From Lamellibrachia satsuma (lineage: Eukaryota; Annelida; Polychaeta; Sabellida; Siboglinidae), in assembly GCA_033239005.1 (NCBI GenBank), contig BSQZ01000001.1, positions 17,691,500 to 17,755,499 on the forward strand: a DNA stretch of 64,000 nt, given 5' to 3'. The notes beneath the pieces were generated by a model. It did not search any database. It saw only the letters and a list, made by a program, of their open reading frames with translations, and had not been told where the DNA came from. Below, one piece after another: positions 1 through 64,000 of this stretch. Position 1 is the first letter of the stretch. Every line of letters starts with the position of its first letter. A program made the translations under genes and the position numbers.

Positions 1-411
1 CTCTAAAAGGAGAATGCGGACCGATACAAGTTCTTCTTGCAACACTGTCGTGCGTAAATAGTTCCGGAAATTAAACCGTCTTCATTCAACCGGCTATTTT
101 AAATAATTGAAACAATCCAGGAAAACAACGAAACACTGGTAGTCGTCTTCACGTGGCAGTTATTTGGTCTCATTGCAATCTATGCAGCCATTTCGAGTCC
201 ACTATCTGTTCAATGCTTGATGTTGTCAATCCATCTAATTTTCTTCTACCTCTTCTTTGCTGCTAAGTACCAGACTATCGGGTCTTCTTTTCCAATGGTA
301 GTACTTAGTAAATTTCTGCTCTTGGTGGAACATAGCAGGCTTTCTTCTTCCTAATTTATTTCTTCCATTCCCACATCTCGACTGCGTGTTTAGATATCAA
401 CGTTTCTCGTC
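1..411. other. Sequence upstream of the Q-rich exon, no gene seen
   Basis: AT-rich, non-repetitive sequence with no ORF or splice-bounded exon that I can support. It may be intron or 5' flank of the bromodomain gene that follows. Confidence 0.4.
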
Positions 412-6561
<6,150 letters not shown>

Positions 6562-6749
6562 CGACGGAGACGCCATCGACTGCGGACCCGAGCCGCGGTC
6601 TGTCTCTGATACGCTTCAGTGTGCGCTGGGTCGCCGGGGGGGGGGTTAGGGGGGTTGGTTTAGACCCTGGACCACGTTTGCACTGATGCACTGTGTTGTT
6701 GGTGTGTGTCAACGCAACAACTTAGTTACATTCCTAATTACAAGAGGCG

Positions 6750-6815
6750 CTTGCATCCGATTATCCGATTGTAAGAGACTGAGCCAGGTTCGAATCTGCC
6801 CTTGGCGCTAACGCA
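6750..6815 (+). other. tRNA B-box-like remnant
   Basis: The sequence ggttcgaatctgcc at about 6788 matches an RNA polymerase III B box, but no cloverleaf or A box can be drawn around it. It may be a decayed tRNA-derived SINE head in the 3' flank of the bromodomain gene. Confidence 0.2.
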
Positions 6816-7000
6816 GTGCAGCAGAGGTGGTGCCGTCAGAGAACTGCGTTCGTCGCCAACACGAGCCATCTCCACCATCACAGTAAGCTCTATCCCCACG
6901 ACAAACCGACTACAGAAACAGGAAACCAGTACATCACCAACGCAACGACTTGGCCCAATCGAGATGGTTGATTTGGTTGCGTGGAATCACGCCGGCAGTG

Positions 7001-7115
7001 GTGGACTTGGCTGGGTCGTATTACGTCAGCACTGAGGTGACTTGGCTGATTTGTATTACGCCAGCACTGAGGTGACTTGGCTGGGTCGTATCACGCCAGC
7101 ACTGAGGTGACTTGG
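7001..7115. repeat. 35-bp minisatellite, about 3 copies
   Basis: Units contain gacttggctgggtcgta followed by cgccagcactgag. The array is in the flank downstream of the bromodomain gene. Confidence 0.85.
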
Positions 7116-7354
7116 CTGTGTCCATTTACAACACTACACCGGCAATGAGGGCGTAGTCGGATTCCAGTCTACAAGCCGGCCAAAAAGGTGTACTTTTCAA
7201 CTGGCACCAGTTGTTCCTAATCTATGCTTTTAATAGTGTTATACTTTTACATATAATAGCTGTGTTTCCCTTGTTATTCAAAAATTGCCTGTTTCTGGAT
7301 AATATGGGTTTGTGTAATAAGTCATTGTGTCGTTCCGCTATAGTCGCGTTGTTT

Positions 7355-7497
7355 ATGCGAGCGTGTTGTTTATGTGAGCGTGTTGTTTATGCGAGCGTGT
7401 TGTTTATGCGAGCGTGTTGTTTATGCGAGCGTGTTGTTTATGTGAGTGTGTTGTTTATGCGAGCGTGTTGTTTATGCGAGCGTGTTGTTTATGCACA
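7355..7497. repeat. 17-bp minisatellite, about 8 copies
   Basis: The unit gcgagcgtgttgtttat is repeated with a c/t variant at position 2. Because 17 is not a multiple of three, an ORF crossing it cycles frames; I do not call it coding. Confidence 0.9.
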
Positions 7498-7503
7498 AAT
7501 AAA

Positions 7504-8232
7504 CAGCCAACGTAAAAAAACAGCCGCAGCAAATATTCACTTACAGTATTTTAAAATATCAATTACATTTATTCTTATTGCATTTGGCTAGTACATTATT
7601 ACGCATCAGTTTTTTCTCAGACACGTTTCGTTTCAATTACCTGTTATGCTGTGTTGAAGTCAGTTATTCCTATATATTAAATTAACATACGGAATGGAAA
7701 CGTTACAGTGACTTTGCGATGCTATACAATGCTTAACAATCTTGAAAGCGTCGATGATCTTGTTTTGCTAAAATTTCTGCCTTCCCGAAAGATAAAAAAA
7801 GTTGCACTTAGTCGCTTTTCTTTTTAGATTATCTAAGCAAACAACTGATTAACGTAGCTAAACTGTTATCAGTATCGTCATCATTGTCGTCGCGCATAAC
7901 CGATCCAACGACGAAATGTTTTGAACCGTGACGAGTTGATCGATGAAGGCGCGACATCAGGCCGCTGTCGTGTGATGGGGCAATTAGATCATCCCATCCA
8001 AGTGCATGGAATCCACGTTCTGGAACCTGGAAGCAGAAGAGACGGTTCACGCACTCGACAGTTAACAAACGGTGGATTCTCTTATTCGCGATTCTGTTAC
8101 CGGGGGGCGCTGCATTTGTTTATTTGCACATAACCACAATGAGTGAATGCGCACGTTTAGACTGATTTTTACCCACATGATATTAATACTGATTACCATC
8201 CTACACGCAATACAACATCAATGACATTCTCT
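7504..8232. other. Intergenic, no gene seen
   Basis: AT-rich unique sequence without a convincing exon, repeat array or RNA gene. Confidence 0.4.
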
Positions 8233-8747
8233 ATACAGCGGACTCCGCTTAACAGAATCACGGATAGTAGAATCAGCCGCTTAGTAGACTTAAATATATT
8301 GGCTCGGACGGAATTCCCATTGAATTAAAATGCGACGCTTAAGTGGGAATCAGCTACTTGACAGCATCAAACTTCTCTGGCCAGAAATAACTCCTAAGTG
8401 GGATTCAGCTGCTTGACAGCATCAAACTTCTCTGGCCAGAAATAACTCCTAAGTGGGAATCAGCTGCTTGACAGCATCAAACTGCTCTGGCCAGAAATAA
8501 CTCCTAAGTGGGAATCAGCTGCTTGACAACATCAAACTTCTCTGGCCAGAAATAACTCCTAAGTGGGAATCAGCTGCTTGACAGCATCAAACTTCTCTGG
8601 CCAGAAATAACTCCTAAGTGGGATTCAGCTGCTTGACAGCATCAAACTTCTCTGGCCAGAAATAACTCCTCAGTGAGAATCAGCGGCTTGACAGCATCAA
8701 ACTGCTCTGACCAGAAGTAATTCTCTTAAGTGGGGTCCACTCTACTG
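8233..8747. mobile_element. Short TIR-flanked element with 55-bp internal repeats
   Basis: The left end reads cagcggactccgcttaacag. The reverse complement of the right end reads cagtagagtggaccccactt, so both share a GGACYCCRCTTAA core, like pogo/Tigger-type terminal repeats. Between them (about 8338-8735) lie about seven copies of a 55-bp unit containing aactcctaagtgggaatcag. The unit itself looks like an amplified inner copy of the end (taagtgg). I could not confirm a target-site duplication and see no transposase. Confidence 0.45.
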
Positions 8748-9244
8748 AAAAGTCCCTTTCGTGGGCGACTGTAGAAATCACTAGAATATGACGGTATTTT
8801 GTTTACGCGAGTACTTGTTTTGTTGAAAAATTTAGATGCATAAGTATATTTTGTAGACATGGGTGGCAACGAAACAATAGTGGCGACGTTAAACACCTGT
8901 GGATTTTCCTCCTGTTCACTTTTGTCCGCTCGGTGGGGTCCGATAGAGGGCACTACAGGGGCGGTCAGGTTGTGTGAAATTACGTCACATTAGGGTAGAA
9001 CTAATAATGTTTCCATTTTTCGTTTACACCTGCGCTAAGGGCATTTCGTATGTTGCTCCCACTTCCTCTTTTTCAAGATTCAAGATAGTTTAAGATAGAG
9101 ACCGTGATAAAGGAATACATACTAAATAGTGCATAATTATGTTAAATAGTGCACATTTATGATTGAAGTAGAAGAAGAATTTTATTTGGCCCAAATCTAA
9201 TGGATACATAATGCCAGTAAAAATGCGTTATAAGACAACCTATA

Positions 9245-9245
<1 letters not shown>

Positions 9246-9289
<44 letters not shown>

Positions 9290-9334
9290 GAGGGTATATA
9301 TATATATGTATATACATACATACATACACACATA

Positions 9335-9419
<85 letters not shown>

Positions 9420-9420
9420 C
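9246..9420. repeat. (TA)n tracts
   Basis: Two TA dinucleotide runs (9246-9282 and about 9338-9417) are separated by a short cata-rich spacer. They lie just beyond the stop of the membrane-protein gene on the - strand. Confidence 0.95.
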
Positions 9421-9584
9421 TCTAAATACGCCACTGAACCAGTTCAATAACGATATACCCAGACTATGCAGCACAATACAGAACTTGACTATGAAATAAC
9501 AACAGATATCCTCGACATTCAGTAAAGAATCTGGGTCTTGTTGTTTATTAAGACTACAGCGATAGCGATGTAAGTGTATTACCG

Positions 9585-16091
<6,507 letters not shown>

Positions 16092-19000
16092 GACTGAGCG
16101 TGAACTGTCCCCGCTACAGCGCAGGCAGTTATCGACGTTGTGTGGATAATTCGCGACTCGAAGGGCTGAAGAAAACTGTCCGCGCTGGTGCGGGAGACGG
16201 AACGTGTGTGCGCGGCGTCGTTGGTCTGTCTCCAGAGAGTCGCGGACGGCCACAATAAATACACGTAGCACTCGTGGGTGTCCACTTTCATCGCTACTCA
16301 AAGTTGCAAGCTGACATCAGAATAATGTGACATAGTCTAAGTGCACGTTGCCGGAAATATCCGAAACGTGACATCAGTAGCACTCCTGCCGAGTCTACTT
16401 TCTAGGTACAACAACTCATTAAACAATGATTAATATTTGCCCTCGTTGATGTATAAAAAAAAACTTACGGCAACGGGTTGTTTTCAGCTGTTAAAAACGT
16501 TGCTGTTTAACTGGGTTATTGATACTAGCAAAAATGCCCGTGCCCATGACGGGATTTACACACCAGAAACCTAGTCGATGTTGTGTGCAATTGCTGTGCG
16601 TGTTTTCTACTATAATTAATATAAACCACCCAGATGGAGCTACGTACTTTCAAACGGTTTACATATTCGCCGTGCGCGCGTGTGGTTTCTGCGATTGTTG
16701 GAAGTTAACATTTTACGTAACAAAGATTTGATTTACCATAAAAACCACTAAGAACCCTTGATATACGGGGTATTTCGGAAAAATAAAGGCGTTACGTTTC
16801 ATTCGCGGGGTCGTAGATCCCTGAAAGTCTGGCGCTCGAGGTGCAAGCCGTCTAGGAGGAAAACGCTAACATACGTCATACGTACAAACATAGGCTAGCT
16901 CGATTACAGTTAGATACTGTAACTCCGCCTGCCCGAAGAGTTCACTTACACGTGGAGTCGACAAAGTGGAGTTTGAGTTTTCATGAAATACATTAATACC
17001 GTAATTAATAGCTCTCATGACATAATCAATTTACTTCGACAGACGGACCAAGTGTTTGACCAGCTAACTTCATCTGGATGTCGGTGGTTTTGGCGTAATT
17101 AGAAAATATTGATGCAATTAGACAATCGCGATGTCTACATAACAAGGGTACCACAACAATGTTGACATGATTGTCTAATTACGTAGAAACCACGTCATTT
17201 CGTCGACAGTCTTACTACAATTGACAGTGGGCATGTTTGTGTGTTTGTATGTTTGTATGATGCTACTCCTAGACGCTTTGCATCTCGGGCGCTAAACTTT
17301 CAGGGGTTCGACTACGACCCACGGTTGGGTCGCCTCAGTTTATTTGTTCGTAATTCACCCCCGGTATTACCCTTGCTACGAACAATCGAATGACCTTCTG
17401 TAGTTATTACGTCTAACTGTCCGCAACGCTACGTAACAATTACGTCATGCGTCTTGTCTTGATTGTCCAAAGTGACGTAGCATGATGATGCTATAACTGA
17501 CAGTATTATGTCGCCATCTCGAGAGATATTGACTGGCAGCAGCAAGTAACAGGCATAGATGGATGTTTCTGTGTTAATGTTGTGTATCCTGAAATTTGGC
17601 AAACACGAACTACCACGTTATCCTGACTCCTGTCCGCAGGATGGGCTTTTTTGCTAGCAACTCATAATGCAACGGCAACATTACTGTGAGTCGTTCGCCC
17701 AGCTGATACGGACCGCATCAAGTCGGTGATTGGTCAATACTGTGTCGTTTTCGTAAATAAAAAATAACTAACTCATCGAATTAAGCCATTTAAATCCAGT
17801 CTTCCGGCTGGATGAATAGAAATAATACGACACGATACACACATATCTAACTCATGTTTCATATTATACGACATGATATACACATATCTAACTAACTCCT
17901 TATAATTATTTACTAAAACGAGCGACGTCAGCGAACAAGTCGTCATAATATTATCATAACAAACGCTATTATATGCACATGTATAGCCAACTTGCAAAAA
18001 TACACGACACGTACACGTTACAAACTTCGCACTGTATGCAACACACCTTCATGATAACAATACATTTAATAACCAAGACATGTGTCCAAAATACAGCCCG
18101 AGCTTGCATCAATGTTGTGTCGGTTTCGTACGAGACACATATTTTACGTTTTATTAAACATAATATAACGTAGAAAATATTCGTTGGACTAAGTGTTAAT
18201 ACACACACCAATAGTACAAACCGACGGTTAGGCAGAAAGTACGCTACATACACAACTGCACCCTATTGTTGGTAGTTTACTGTCATTGCATAAATAGTAA
18301 ATGATTTGTCTTCAGCTTACTGTTAAGCGGTGCACCATTGATGAAAAGCAGGTTAAAGCAACGAAGTGTGCCTAAATCACAGAGTTATCTAAAATAGATT
18401 GTGTTGCCACAAATGCAGTCACTTTCGAAAAAAATATAACGTATGCGGTCCAGTAATTATGGTGACAGTGAGATGAGTCAAGATGGCGCCAGCGATGTTT
18501 GCTTCTAAGACTAAACTTGCGTAAAGCTGGCGCCCGCGAGGTATGTCAAGCTAGATTAGCTGCACAAGACAGTTCAAATGTTATATTTTCCAAGTGAGAA
18601 GCATGCAACTGGTATGGAATGACAACGTATGAGTACGTTAACAACACAACGTACAGCTACGGTTAAGCTGAACAATGGACATCTCGGTGTGTTTCACGGC
18701 ACTTGTCTTTACCTAAGACCACACCAAACAGCTGGAAATACCTGCTATTCTCGTCCGTCCGTTAATATACAAACTGGACATAATGGTAATGACCGTACCC
18801 GTTTCTTGACAAGATCGCCACTCAGACATTTTCGATTCTAAAAAACGCACAATTTCTTGGTAATAACGCAAATCACGTTCAACACGTCTAGACCTTGCGT
18901 AGCGGGGATAATGAACATATCCCGCTTCAGCCGACACGCCAAGCTGAGTACATTATGACGTCTACGCTGTCGAATGAGACAAATTTACACTTCCATGTCT

Positions 19001-20299
19001 GCGTGAACTTTGTTTTAGATGGCAATCTTGTTAACTGTTATCAAAGACAACGATATGATAACCAACTTCACCCTCCTGAACCTGCTGTGATATTTGTATC
19101 GCTGGTAGTGGGACCATCGTGACATATACGTGGTACTGAACGTTGTCCCAGATATCAAAAAATAATAAATATTTCGCACCATTAACATTTTGAATGTTTC
19201 CAACAGAGTGTATCTCGGTAAAAAGTCCTCTGTTGTATAAGACTGGTTTATAATATTAATATTGCTAGAGTTGTCCATCAGTGGTTGGTGTAGACAGCAA
19301 TGGTAGCCACCACGTTAGCATGAATAAAAATGTTCGATTCTCGAAACGATTTCACTTTAGGACAAGTCCATTACACAATATTTACAGTCAAGAAACACCA
19401 CAACACCACATTAAAGCCAGAATGCAGCCATTCAATCATTCAAAAGTGACGCAGCTGTGTGATTAACCGAAGTCTAGCACATCAATAGAGGCGTTGCACA
19501 TCACAGGATTTATGCTGCACGTTTAACAAATACACTCCATAAAAGCAAAACTCGTCAGCTTGTCGCCACTACGGGTCTGCAGTTACCACAAAGGCACATA
19601 CACTGAACGTCATGAATTCGTGCTTCCCAAATTAATAACATATCATAATATTAATGTTAAAATGAAGAGTGTGGTAAACGCATAGGTTGTGAATACGTAT
19701 CTACATTATACATACCAAGACTATTTAATTAATTTATTTCCCTGAAATGACACAAATTACATAAATCACACAAGTTCCGGTTGTAGTGATTCTACCATTA
19801 ACATTAAGCGTCACAGAATTTCAAGTTGTAATGTTGGTAATAATAGACACACAACGTTAAGCGTTGAACATGCGATGATTGAGTGTTTATGTTCAAGAGG
19901 CTAAGTCCTGTAATGGATGTGAACATATCAGGAACACACAAACAAACAATGTCGCGATAGTGTGTTAGACGAACAGACGGCAGACAATGACACAGCGCAC
20001 TGCACAGTCCACACCCCGCGCACACGAACCATCTACACAATGGCTGCCAATTAAGACATGACTGATGCGTGTTCTTTTGGGAAACGCATGAAAGGAGTCT
20101 ATCAGTACATCACCACCTGAATGGAAATCGAAGATCTGAGTCACTGAATATATCAACTATTACGACGCTTTCTTGCTAACGCGTCTTACATATTAACTTT
20201 GAACACTTTATTAATGTAGCCTTAAAATATTATGTCAATGTTGTATCTACGTCACAATGAAATATGACATTATGCGATTACTATTTGTATGTTTATTAT
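16092..20299. other. Intergenic, no gene seen
   Basis: About 4.2 kb of unique, moderately AT-rich sequence. I found no splice-bounded exon, array or RNA gene. A ggggttcgactacgaccc string near 17305 resembles a tRNA T-arm but has no cloverleaf. The 5' flank of the mucin-like gene must lie here. Confidence 0.4.
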
Positions 20300-20302
20300 A
20301 AA

Positions 20303-21448
20303 CGCATGTCCGTATGCCACATCGTCCCAAGTACTGCATACAATCACAACAACCAACATGTCCGTATGCCACATCGTCCCAAGTACTGCATCCAATCACA
20401 TCAATCAACATGTCCGTATGCCACATCGTCCCAAGTACTGCACCCAATCACAGCAATCAACATGTCCGTATGCCACATCATCCCAAGTACTGCACCCAAT
20501 CACATCAATCAACATGTTCGTATGCCACATCGTCCCAAGTACTGCACCCAATCACATCAATCAACATGTCCGTATGCCACATCGTGCCAAGTACTACACC
20601 CAATCACATCAATCAACATGTCCGTATGCCACATCGGCCCAAGTACTGCATCCAATCACATCAATCAACATGTCCGTATGCCACATCGTCCCAAGTACTG
20701 CAGCCAATCACATCAATCAACATGTCCGTATGCCACATCGTCCCAAGTACTGCACCCAATCACATCAATCAACATGTCCGTATGCCACATCGTCCCAAGT
20801 ACTGCACCCAATCACATCAATCAACATGTCCGTATGCCACATCGTCCCAAGTACTGCATCCAATCACATCAATCAACATGTCCGTATGCCACATCGTCCC
20901 AAGTACTGCACCCAATCACATCAATCAACATGTTCGTATGCCACATCGTCCCAAGTACTGCACCCAATCACATCAATCAACATGTCCGTATGCCACATCG
21001 TGCCAAGTACTACACCCAATCACATCAATCAACATGTCCGTATGCCACATCGGCCCAAGTACTGCATCCAATCACATCAATCAACATGTCCGTATGCCAC
21101 ATCGTCCCAAGTACTGCATCCAATCACATCAATCAACATGTCCGTATGCCACATCGTCCCAAGTACTGCACCCAATCACATCAATCAACATGTCCGTATG
21201 CCACATCGTCCCAAGTACTGCACCCAATCACATCAATCAACATGTCCGTATGCCACATCGTCCCAAGTACTGCATCCAATCACATCAATCAACATGTCCG
21301 TATGCCACATCGTCCCAAGTACTGCACCCAATCACAGCAATCAACATGTCCGTATGCCACATCGGCCCAAGTACTGCATCCAATCACATCAATCAACATG
21401 TCCGTATGCCACATCGGCCCAAGTACGCCAACCAATCACAGCAATCAA
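20303..21448. repeat. 52-bp minisatellite, about 22 copies
   Basis: The unit is catgtccgtatgccacatcg then tcccaagtactgcacccaat and cacatcaatcaa. It varies at few sites (cgtccc, cggccc or cgtgcc; tgcacc or tgcatc). Because 52 is not a multiple of three, all three + frames cycle and stay open for about 400 codons each; these are not genes. Confidence 0.95.
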
Positions 21449-22369
21449 CATATTTTCTTTCGGTGTCTTTATACCAGGTACAACTTCTAATATAAAGCTC
21501 CAGATACAGAAATACTAACAAGTCTCGTCATGTATCCTTGTCAAGGCCACACTGTTGTGTACCACGCGGATTTGAGCCAAACAATGTGATAACCTGGTTG
21601 TCTGTGTGCGATGCGTCAACTTTGCGATGCGTCAATCTGACCCCCAATGAGAATAGTGCCATTGAGAAACGTTATTCCTATTTCTAACTGACTGGTTTAG
21701 ACCCGTCGACAAGATGTGACTTTCTTTCCTGCGTCCATTGGGTAAGCGCCTAAACTATTCGACAGTTGTGGAATTCAAACGGATGCGTAATCCCCATAAT
21801 GTGAATATCAAAGTTAGTGCTTTTTGCAAATTTTTACATAATTATGACAAATATGTTCAGAATAATTACTTAGGTTTTTCAGATTGTCCTTAACCCTGCA
21901 GCCAGTAAAACCTCTCATATTGTGCATGACATATGTTTATGTATCATCAGTTGGTGAGAAATATTCTTAATACTAACACTGTTACAATCGCCTGTAATTA
22001 TTCAGGTTACTGATGAGTTCATCAATGAATCAACAATGTGCCGTCCTTTAGCAAGAAGGCAGTCGATAACTGTCATAACATTATCATGAAAACATATATC
22101 ACTTACGAACTTAAACATCCGTAAGAAGACACATCAGATATTACGAGTTAACCTCTCTTCAGTAGCAACTCTAGTCACACCTGGAAGCGAGAAGGCATCT
22201 CCCACCAGACTGCGTGACTGCAAGGACCATCACATTATCTTAACACAGTTACATAAATAATATATATATATTCCTCCAGCATCAACTACCAACACAAGCC
22301 CATCTATGTGTTTATCATAGTCGATGCCTTCGCCTTTTCCCTTCAATCCGTCCTCCTTCCTTCCCCTGT
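21449..22369. other. 3' flank of ZER1 (3' UTR plus intergenic)
   Basis: AT-rich. It follows the ZER1 stop codon on the - strand and so contains its 3' UTR. I could not pick a polyadenylation signal with confidence. A short TA run lies near 22260. Confidence 0.4.
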
Positions 22370-62523
<40,154 letters not shown>

Positions 62524-64000
62524 CTGTTGTGGGATATAAAAACATTACAGATTAGGCATGCGGCCTCACTATTGCTTAGTACAGGGGTACAATTAGCTGT
62601 TAATCCATATATGTGATAGTTCTCCTAATTTGAAGCAGCAATCCCTCATTGCTCTGAAACTTTCATATCAGCACTAAATGTTACTCCTATGTCCTTTTCT
62701 TTTATGGTTCTACTTAGTATAGTATCCACCATTTTATATTCTGTGTCCATGTTTCCATGACCTATGTGTAGGCATTTATACTTCCCAAAATTTAATTGAC
62801 CTTGCTTTTACGAACCCATGTTAAGATGTATTTATTAAATTACGTTTACAAGGAATTCCACCATGCGGATCTAATTAATGTTTCTAGTAATTTGCATATA
62901 ACAACTGATGTTAAACTCACTGGTCTATAATTTGCTTACTTATTCCTTGATCCCTTCTTAAATAACATTGTATCAATTGCTTCTTTCCATTCTGAAGAAA
63001 CTACCGGGGAGTATTCCCTCTTCTAGTGACAAATTAAACCCTTTTCAGGTGGTGTGCTAATTTGCTCTACAATTTCTTTAAGCAGTTTTGAAACAATGGA
63101 AAAAAGCATATTGAAAATATTAAAAGTGTCCCACAAACAAGAAAATTCATGTCAATAGGACACCGTATAATTTCACAATTCAGTAATATGTTTTACATAT
63201 ATACTGTACAAGTGCAGTGAAAAAGTTATCTTTTTACATAATTTTAATCTTATAGTTAGTCAAGACCAAATCCTAACTTTGTCAGGAAACCAATTTTGTT
63301 AACTTTTTGCACTTCTACCCCTCTAGGGCTAAAGCACTTGTCTTTCTCATGATTTCCCATGTTGTGGAAGTGCACATGTGATGTAAATGGAAGCAATTTG
63401 GTGGTCAATATGTGGGCAGGGGAAAGGCAAGGGCTGCACTCAATCACAGCCTTAGAAGGTTCCAGTTATGTAGCTGTAATTATATTTGTAATTGATTACT
63501 GACTTGAGTCACCAAACTTCTTCAGAAGTGGACTCAGTTAACACTAGCAGTGTTTAGCACTATTCCTTGTGAGAATAACAAAGGCATTGCATGGCTCATT
63601 GATGAATGTCTCTTTATAATAGTGTTATAATAGTGCAACATATTGGCAATTAGTTATACTGGTTGCGATTGGCCATTAAGTCTATATTAATTGTGTCAAA
63701 TTAATAAAAGAAAAGGGCTTAGGGCGGGGTTAAAAAAATCATGATTTTTATTTTAAAAAATTGGATTTTTTTTAGATTTTTATAAAAAAAAATTGGATTT
63801 TTTTAGATTTTTATTAAAAAAAAAAAAAAATTGGATTTTTTTATTTAAATCGGATTTATCTGATTTTTTTTATCTGGTATATAGATATTTATATAGATGT
63901 TTAAATATGTAAACTCTTTCAAACATGTTCCATTCAAATCGATTTGAGTTCTTGTCTTAACAGAGGGTACATGATTTTTGCTTATATAAACACATTAGAC
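62524..64000. other. Upstream of ZER1 exon A: intron or 5' region, no exon found
   Basis: AT-rich sequence ending in degenerate ttggattttttta repeats (63730-63870). The missing first ZER1 exon could be here but only a few codons would be expected, too little to recognise. Confidence 0.4.

Noticed and set aside
17270..17345. tRNA-like T-arm (ggggttcgactacgaccc)
   Set aside because: No acceptor stem, anticodon loop or A box could be drawn around it.
20264..21518. Three overlapping ~400-codon + strand ORFs
   Set aside because: By-product of a 52-bp unit that rotates frame; the same peptide series appears in all three frames.

Overview
The window is eukaryotic, almost certainly from an invertebrate animal. 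It has GT-AG introns, a gene of at least 16 coding exons spread over 40 kb, CR1/Jockey-type LINE debris, a hAT element with an 8-bp target duplication, and a very high load of micro- and minisatellites. I cannot name the species or phylum. Tandem arrays fill roughly a third of the 64 kb, and most of the long ORFs in the window are by-products of them.

Layout. (1) 1-6.6 kb, + strand: the 3' part of a gene for a bromodomain protein. It has a polyglutamine/Q-rich exon, an S/T-rich exon built from about 26 copies of a 33-bp (11-residue) coding minisatellite, and a bromodomain split over four exons. The usual acetyl-lysine-contacting Asn position reads His. (2) 9.6-16.1 kb, - strand: a previously unlisted small gene that I assemble from three phase-compatible exons: signal peptide, a Thr-rich TTEAPL-repeat stalk, then a transmembrane helix with a short tail (179 residues). 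Its introns hold a 28-bp array of about 80 copies, (ATGT)n and (TA)n. (3) 16.1-22.3 kb: no gene seen; it holds a 52-bp array. (4) 22.4-62.5 kb, - strand: ZER1 (zyg-11 related), the glycine N-degron receptor of CUL2 ubiquitin ligases. Sixteen exons join without a phase break into 791 codons plus stop; only the start-codon exon is missing. (5) 62.5-64 kb: AT-rich, no gene seen.

The ZER1 introns hold a 6.1-kb 40-bp satellite, a near-perfect 18-bp array, a 4.9-kb GA-rich array, a 1.6-kb hAT-type element with target duplication, a foldback element, and a decayed LINE.

The most interesting observation is that several intronic minisatellites of ZER1 are amplified copies of that gene's own exon-intron junctions. 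Next to exon D, seven 69-bp units carry the 3' splice site plus 5' exon sequence, and six of them are intronic copies. Next to exon M, about 28 46-bp units carry 3' exon sequence plus the GTGAGT donor. Next to exon I, about seven units of about 61 bp carry the donor junction. Next to exon O, a 37-bp array starts in the polypyrimidine tract. These arrays offer dozens of decoy splice sites, and some could act as tandem micro-exons. All assignments come from reading the sequence and from family knowledge; no database search was run.
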